Position numbers and translations under genes: made by a program | The notes under the pieces: generated by a model | Told to the model about the DNA's origin: nothing | What the model saw: the letters and a program-made list of their open reading frames with translations, nothing else | The model's database searches: none | Assembly (NCBI RefSeq): GCF_000276665.1 | Contig: NW_004955517.1 | Coordinates: 2,388,920-2,452,919, forward strand | Source of the DNA: Chinchilla lanigera | Taxonomy: Eukaryota > Chordata > Mammalia > Rodentia > Chinchillidae | Direction of reading: 5' to 3' | Length of the DNA: 64,000 nt | Shown here: positions 58,801 to 64,000 of the stretch, in pieces | Numbering within the stretch: the stretch's first letter is position 1 | Layout of the letters: every line of letters begins with the position of its first letter

Positions 58801-59754
58801 GCTCTGTCCTTCCTTCCCTCCTTCATCCCACCTCTCCTGGGCTGATACCCACTCCTCTCAGTCACTATCCCCAAGAAGCTTCCCATGCACCTTCTCTTCT
58901 TGCTTTACTTAAATCTTTCCCATCTCTTTTAAATTCATCTTTTTTAATGCCTCTCCATCACTCAGTTTCATTGCCCTATTTCCTACCTGCGACCTGCACA
59001 ATATGAACAGGTAGATTTGATATCCTCCAGTTCTGTAGCTGACTACTTATGTGGTCTTTCCACATGCCCTCGCCTATAAAATCAGGCCCTTGCAAATTAA
59101 CGGATCAAAGTGCTAAGTGCACAGCAAGCATTTCACGTGTAACAACAGTGACCACTGTGAAACTTTCCCAGTTTCTGTTTGTTTTATAGAACTTCAGGCT
59201 GTCTTATTTCTTCTCTACAGGAAAGAGTTTATCCTGTTTGGGGACAGGCAAGGAAGGCCCATGCTCCATTCAGAAAGATTTAACAGATTTTCCCACTTGA
59301 ATATCAGGGAGTATACAAACATCCAGGCATATAGCTTAAGGCAAATAAACACTTGTTGAAAATGGCTGTGAGTATTGACTTTTTGAGTATTTATAGTCAG
59401 TACTACTCAGCTTAGAGAACGGGTTTGTGATTAGTTGCTTCTTTCTGATACTTGGTGGAGGGCAATTCATGGATACTCAGATTTCCATGCATGGGCCCTA
59501 CATCTCAGCAATAATTCCAGATTTCTTAAGTGCTAAGTAACCTTATGGTTTTATTCCTGTTGTAATTAAGTATTTTAAGCCAACAGAGAGGCTGAATCCC
59601 TAAAAGACTTTGACGATAGAGAGATAAGGCCATATGTTCTACATATTTCAGCTAAAGCCTGCATTGGGGTTCACCTCTCCAGCAGAGAAGAGCAATTTGC
59701 AAACTTTGTTGCTCTTCTAAAGTGAAAGGGCAACCATTCATTAGCTCTAAAATC

Positions 59755-59835
59755 TCAGTTCCATTTATATGCCAAGCACGTGCTGAATTCTGCGGTTACA
59801 GTGATGAAAATGATAATAAACACAGTGCTTTTAAA
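59755..59835 (+). repeat. Probable L2 fragment
   Basis: CCATTTATATGCCAAGCACG followed by TACAGTGATGAAAATGATAA resembles the L2 3' end. Confidence 0.45.
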
Positions 59836-60369
59836 TAAGAATTTAGAATTTTTTGAGTTATCTGCACAAGCCAGGAGCCTACTAGGGCATGAATGTAAAT
59901 AATGCCCAACACAAATGTGCTGAGTGATTGAGTAAACAGTGTCAAATTCCTGCAGTGTGTTTCCTAATTGCAGTAGTAAACATGTGAAAGTATGCCAGGG
60001 AAGTCCGCCCATGAATGGAACAGGGATAGACAGCGCACTCAAATGACCGGATCATCTCAGTTTTCTACGTAATTATAAATATAACGTTCATGTCATGGCT
60101 TTTAAGTCAAATGCCAGAAATGCCGTGCAGATGCCCCTTGGCACCTGATGGCAATGAGATGGCGCAAGGGACAGGCAGGGGAGCCGGGCTCCTCATCCTT
60201 TCTCTGCTGCAAGCAGCCCCCTCTTCTGTTGTCTGTTTTAGATCCCGGGTCTCTAATCATCATTGCTTCGAATCAAAGGTTTTGTATTTCAAATGCAAGA
60301 TTGTGGAGAACATTGGATCTAGTAAAGAAATTTTGCAATTGTCATTAGCTGTCATGGGCCTTTCTCATA

Positions 60370-60600
60370 CCAATAATGAAGCTAGCACTTATTCCTGGGT
60401 ATTACCCTAATCACTATTGATGCAATATTTTATTTAATTTAACCCTGTGAACTAGAGTCCGTGGTTATCATCATTACATGAGTCAGGAAGCTAAGGTTTA
60501 ATGCAGCCCAGTAAATTGCTTGTGTCTACACAGATAGTAAATGTTAGGATGAGGGTTTGGACTTGGGTTGTCAGAGTCCAAAGCCCCCGTTACTGATCTT
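60370..60600 (+). repeat. MIR, near full length
   Basis: GCTAGCACTTATTCCTGGG, TTATTTAATTTAACCCTGTG, ACATGAGTCAGGAAGCTAAG and TGGACTTGGGTTGTCAGAG follow MIR. Confidence 0.8.
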
Positions 60601-61321
60601 TGCTAACATGGGCAAGTATAGCATATACAAAGTGGGCTGCTCCGCTGCTTCGCTGCTTTTTTAGCTTATCCTTACCGGAAATCAAAAACAATGCTGTACT
60701 TCACGTGCATAGCTGCTGGTGATTTCATCTACTGTTCTGGTATAAAGGGTTAAATGTCATCACCCAGTAAACCACTGGGCAGTCGCTTCATCTTACACTC
60801 TTACATAGCACACAATGGAACTCTGCACATAGTAGCTACTAAATAAGCCTTTTCCAAATTATTAGAGAGGAAAAAGAGTGACTTTCCTTAGGACTATTGT
60901 CACAATTCCAATCACAAATAGCAAATATCTACCACCTTGCTTTCTTCCTATATGTATTCTTTTTTTAATAATAGGGAGTGCTCTATCAACAAATGGAGGG
61001 CTTAGGACTTTAGCTGTTCCTGATACATATTTCTCAAAGCCTGGTGTGGAACCAGAAGATGAACAGTTGCTGCTATGATTAAGGATTAAGACTTTATATC
61101 AGAAAGAGTCCCCGAGGTCTGGTTTTCACATGAATCTTGTTAGTACTGCAATAAGAACGAGAGAAGAACAACATGGCCACCCTTTGCAGTAATCTTGTGC
61201 GGTACAGTGAAAAATGAGTGGTAAATTAGATCAAGAGCTGTGTGACCTTTCGTTGATAATATTCCCAGAAAAGAAGATGTCATAGCCAACTGCGTAAACT
61301 GATAGCACTCTCTCAGCCTCT

Positions 61322-61685
61322 CTCTTTTTTTATTAAATAGGTAAAATTGCATGTATTCATTATGCACAAGGTATTTTGAAATGTATATACGTTGTTGGGT
61401 AAGTGTAGCTAATTTACACATGTATTCCCTTAGGGAGTTAGCATTTTGTGGTGAGAATTCTCAGCACCCCCTCTGCACTTTTTAAGAACACAATGTTTTG
61501 TCATTGGCTACAGCCTGTGTTGTCCCGTACGGCTCCCTCTCCCCTACCCTCCACACAGTCTTTGGTAACCACCATACTGTTTACTTTTAGAAAATCAACT
61601 TTTTTAATTTCGCATATGATTGAGATCATGCAGTTTTGTCTCTCTGTGCCTGGCTCATTTCAGATAACGTAGTGCCTTCCAGTTT
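61322..61685 (-). mobile_element. L1 3'-UTR fragment
   Basis: TTTTAGAAAATCAACTTTTT, CGCATATGATTGAGATCATG, TCTCTCTGTGCCTGGCTCAT and TGCCTTCCAGTTTCATC follow the antisense L1 3' region. Confidence 0.8.
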
Positions 61686-61689
61686 CATC

Positions 61690-61760
61690 AGGGTCTCTTA
61701 GCCTTCTTAACCTCAGTTTGTTTGCCTGCGAAATGGGAATGGTGGTGCTGGACTGTACAG
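61690..61760 (-). repeat. Short MIR fragment
   Basis: CTTAACCTCAGTTTGTTTGCC and GCGAAATGGGAATGGTGGTG are antisense MIR core, directly after the L1 piece. Confidence 0.55.
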
Positions 61761-63784
61761 CTGACATGCAGAAAAGTCTGACAGTAATTATCATGGCTCA
61801 AGTGAAACGCATTCTCTCTCTGTTAATGCTGCAGGCGAGATAGACTTGAGAATCAAACATTTGCAAAATGACTTTCTGGTTTTCTTCTCCTTTCCAACTG
61901 AGTTACAATCCTTGTGTTAAACAAATGTGCCAGCAAAACCCAGATCAAATTACAGCTCTTAACAAAATAGGATTTAAGTAGGAAAGAGGATGAAAGTCTC
62001 TTTCTCCCCCATACAGTTTGCAAAATGTAGAATTTATAACACTGGAGAGCGTCTGAGAAGCTTTGAAGTGTCTTAGTTGTGCCCTGCTGGACGATGTTTC
62101 CTTTCCAAAGCCTGCTGCCCGCCGCGCCTGCCCCGCCCCAGCTCCTCCCGCAGAGATGCACATGGTTGTGAGGCTGTGAATCAGGGGGATGGATTTTGTT
62201 CCCAGAGGGGGTCTGGGGCCTTTTTTAACCTGAAGGCTTATGATACCCTTGTCAAAACCGCTCCCTTCACTGAGTATGCCGTATGGCAGAGTCCCTTCTG
62301 GATGGCTTTGATATGGAGCGAGTAACTTGGCCACATTTTTTTCTACAGTTTTATTAGCCAAAACCTTCCCTCTGTCTGGGGTGCACTTTCTGTGCTCCTG
62401 GTTTTTACTTCCCCAGATGCGTGGGTCCTGGACAGATGCTGCAGCTCTGGCGGGCCCACAGGGCTCCGTGAGGCCCTGAGACAGACGGCTGAGGTGAATG
62501 TTCTCTGCGCTCTGAACGCGCAACACTGGGCAGACCGGTGTTAGTTTCCGAGCGCAGGGTTTGTCTCCCTGCACATGCGAGGGAGCTGCTCTCCGCCTGT
62601 AGGCGGTGACTTACTACCGCAGTCCCCTTCAGCACAGTTCAGAGTCTTCGTGCCCTCTCGCAGAGAGAGGCTGCTTTCTTCCTCAGCTGAGCATCTATTT
62701 TTAAAATAGAATGTTTTACCAGTGTCTTCCTTAAAATGTTAGCTCCTTGTTAAACCATCCCCATCTCTACATGATACAAATTAAGAGTCGGCATGAAGGG
62801 CAGGACATTCACATATTTCCAGGCTGTCACTTATCTCAGCTCTGAGAGCAGCACTTTTCTTCTCGTTCTTTGGAAGTGTGAAGACGGGCGTGTATCGCCA
62901 CTTGCTCCGACGTTAGTTGCAGTATAAGGAAAGTCAGTCTTGGGCTTTTGTGACACCACGGTGCTCCGTGATAGGGATCTAGGGACCAAAGCCGTGCACC
63001 CCTGGATCGCAGTCTTGTCTGCACATCACCTGGGCAGCTGATAAACGATAGGAATTATCCGTGTGAAACCCAGACCTGAATCAGAACCATGGTGTTCTTC
63101 CTCCCTAGGGGAAGTGACGGGGCACATAGCTCGGGGCCAGGGACTGCCCCCAGTTTCATCAAGGAGGCCGCCACAGCTTGTCACACACCCGGAGTCTCTT
63201 TCCAGCAAAGGCTGCAGGCGGAAGAAGCGTCTCACCGAAGGCGGGAGGCCTGGCTGCTGGACCCACGCGGTGAGATGGAAGCAGGATCAGGGAGCCCCGG
63301 GTCCAGCTCTCCCTCCAGCTGTCTTGCCGGGGACCTTTCTCTTTGGAACTAAAGTAAATGGCCTGCACAGTCCTGCCCTTTACCTGCTGCTCCACTTTTT
63401 GCTGTTTCAGATATGTGTGGTCAACTGTGGTATGAAAGTATTAAACAGAACATTCCAGAAGTGAACAATTGGTAAGTTTTAAGCCGCATGCCCTTCTGAA
63501 CAGTGCGGTGAGTGAGATCTTGCCCTGGTGGGTGCCCTGCTGCTTGGGAGTTGCAGCTCAGTCTCCAGACTGTCACAGGATCGCAGTGGCTGTGCTCAAG
63601 TCACCCCTCATTTACTTCATCGAAGCGCCAACACACAGAAGCATCCCGTGGACACATGGATGTATCCTGGCGCTGTGTGTGACACTGCAGGGTTGTACAT
63701 ACAGCCTTTGGGACTTCCTGCAAGCTCAAGCTCCAGCTCCCGCTGGGGGGGTCTTTGAGCGTCTCTCATGCAGATGAGAGGGAC

Positions 63785-63850
63785 TGCATACTCATGTGCC
63801 AAGCTCTCTCCTAAGCTTCACAGGGATTATTCCATCTAATCCTCCTTAAG
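63785..63850 (+). repeat. MIR fragment
   Basis: CTCATGTGCCAAGCTCTCTC and TTATTCCATCTAATCCTCCT match the MIR 5' half. It is cut off by the ID-like element that follows. Confidence 0.65.
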
Positions 63851-63857
63851 ACACATG

Positions 63858-63945
63858 CATGTAGGGCTCAGCAGCAGAGCACTTGCCTAGTGAGTGCATA
63901 AACCTAGGCACATCCCCAGCACTGCACAGCAAAGCAAAACACAAA
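63858..63945 (+). mobile_element. Degenerate ID SINE
   Basis: GTAGGGCTCAGCAGCAGAGC, ACTTGCCTAGTGAGTGC and CATCCCCAGCACTGCACAGC plus an A-rich tail follow ID. The 5' end is eroded. Confidence 0.75.
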
Positions 63946-64000
63946 AAATCAACCAAATAGAATATGGAAGTCCCAGAGCAGCACGAATACGCCTTGAACC

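Larger units (their letters stand above)
53600..64000. other. 5' flank of the SYNPR short-isoform promoter (or intron of a longer isoform)
   Basis: No coding exon is recognised on either strand. The segment holds MIR, L2, L1 and ID fragments, CA/TC microsatellites, a large pyrimidine tract, a G-rich tract near 54050 and scattered CpG-rich patches at 54840-54930 and 55190-55330. Unassigned stretches are about 56470-58130, 58830-59750 and 61770-63780. If a longer SYNPR isoform starts further out, as I recall for human, this is its intron. Confidence 0.6.

Noticed and set aside
58135..59006. Long Ser/Phe/Leu-rich and Lys/Glu-rich ORFs (up to 236 codons)
   Set aside because: They are translations of the C/T-only tract on either strand. 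A tract with few stop codons produces them by composition.
53600..64000. Coding first exon of the longer SYNPR isoform
   Set aside because: I searched minus-strand frames for a synaptophysin-like VLKEPL segment before a GT donor and saw none. It probably lies further upstream.

Overview
The window is ordinary mammalian, non-murid rodent nuclear DNA. It is AT-rich and intronic in texture, and littered with L2, MIR, L1 and MaLR fragments. The rodent signature is its SINEs: tRNA-Ala-derived ID elements, a 7SL-derived B1 monomer, and two dimers in which a B1 is joined to an internally deleted ID (B1-dID, also called MEN). That dimer is characteristic of the squirrel-related clade (squirrels, mountain beaver, dormice), so a sciuromorph rodent is my best guess. 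The species cannot be fixed from the sequence alone.

The only protein-coding gene I can support is SYNPR (synaptoporin, a synaptophysin-family synaptic-vesicle membrane protein), on the minus strand. Two coding exons are present. The first exon (coding part 53070-53093) encodes the eight N-terminal residues MCMVIFAP and ends in a GTAAGT donor. The second (17418-17542, 125 bp) encodes the 41 residues from LFAIFAF to AYPF plus two bases of an Arg codon, with clean AG and GT borders. They join in phase 0 across an intron of about 35.5 kb. The rest of the gene lies beyond position 1.

Layout in gene order, from high to low coordinates: 64000 to about 53600 is 5' flank, or an intron of any longer isoform. 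It holds L2, MIR and L1 fragments, a 430-bp pyrimidine tract, patches of raised CpG and a G-rich tract. Next come an octamer plus TATA promoter candidate (53568-53598) and a roughly 450-nt leader that lacks AUG on the sense strand except for one uORF overlapping the real start. Then exon 1, with a UG repeat just inside the intron; the 35.5-kb intron 1, including a 339-bp assembly gap inside an L1; exon 2; and 17.4 kb of intron 2.

I found no rRNA, tRNA gene, CRISPR array, intact transposon ORF or unknown multi-gene system. The most useful observations are the SYNPR start region (TATA/octamer, overlapping uORF, UG repeat), a complete solo LTR with a 5-bp target duplication, and a young ID insertion with a perfect 15-bp target duplication. 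Repeat borders are approximate, because they were read by eye against remembered consensus sequences.
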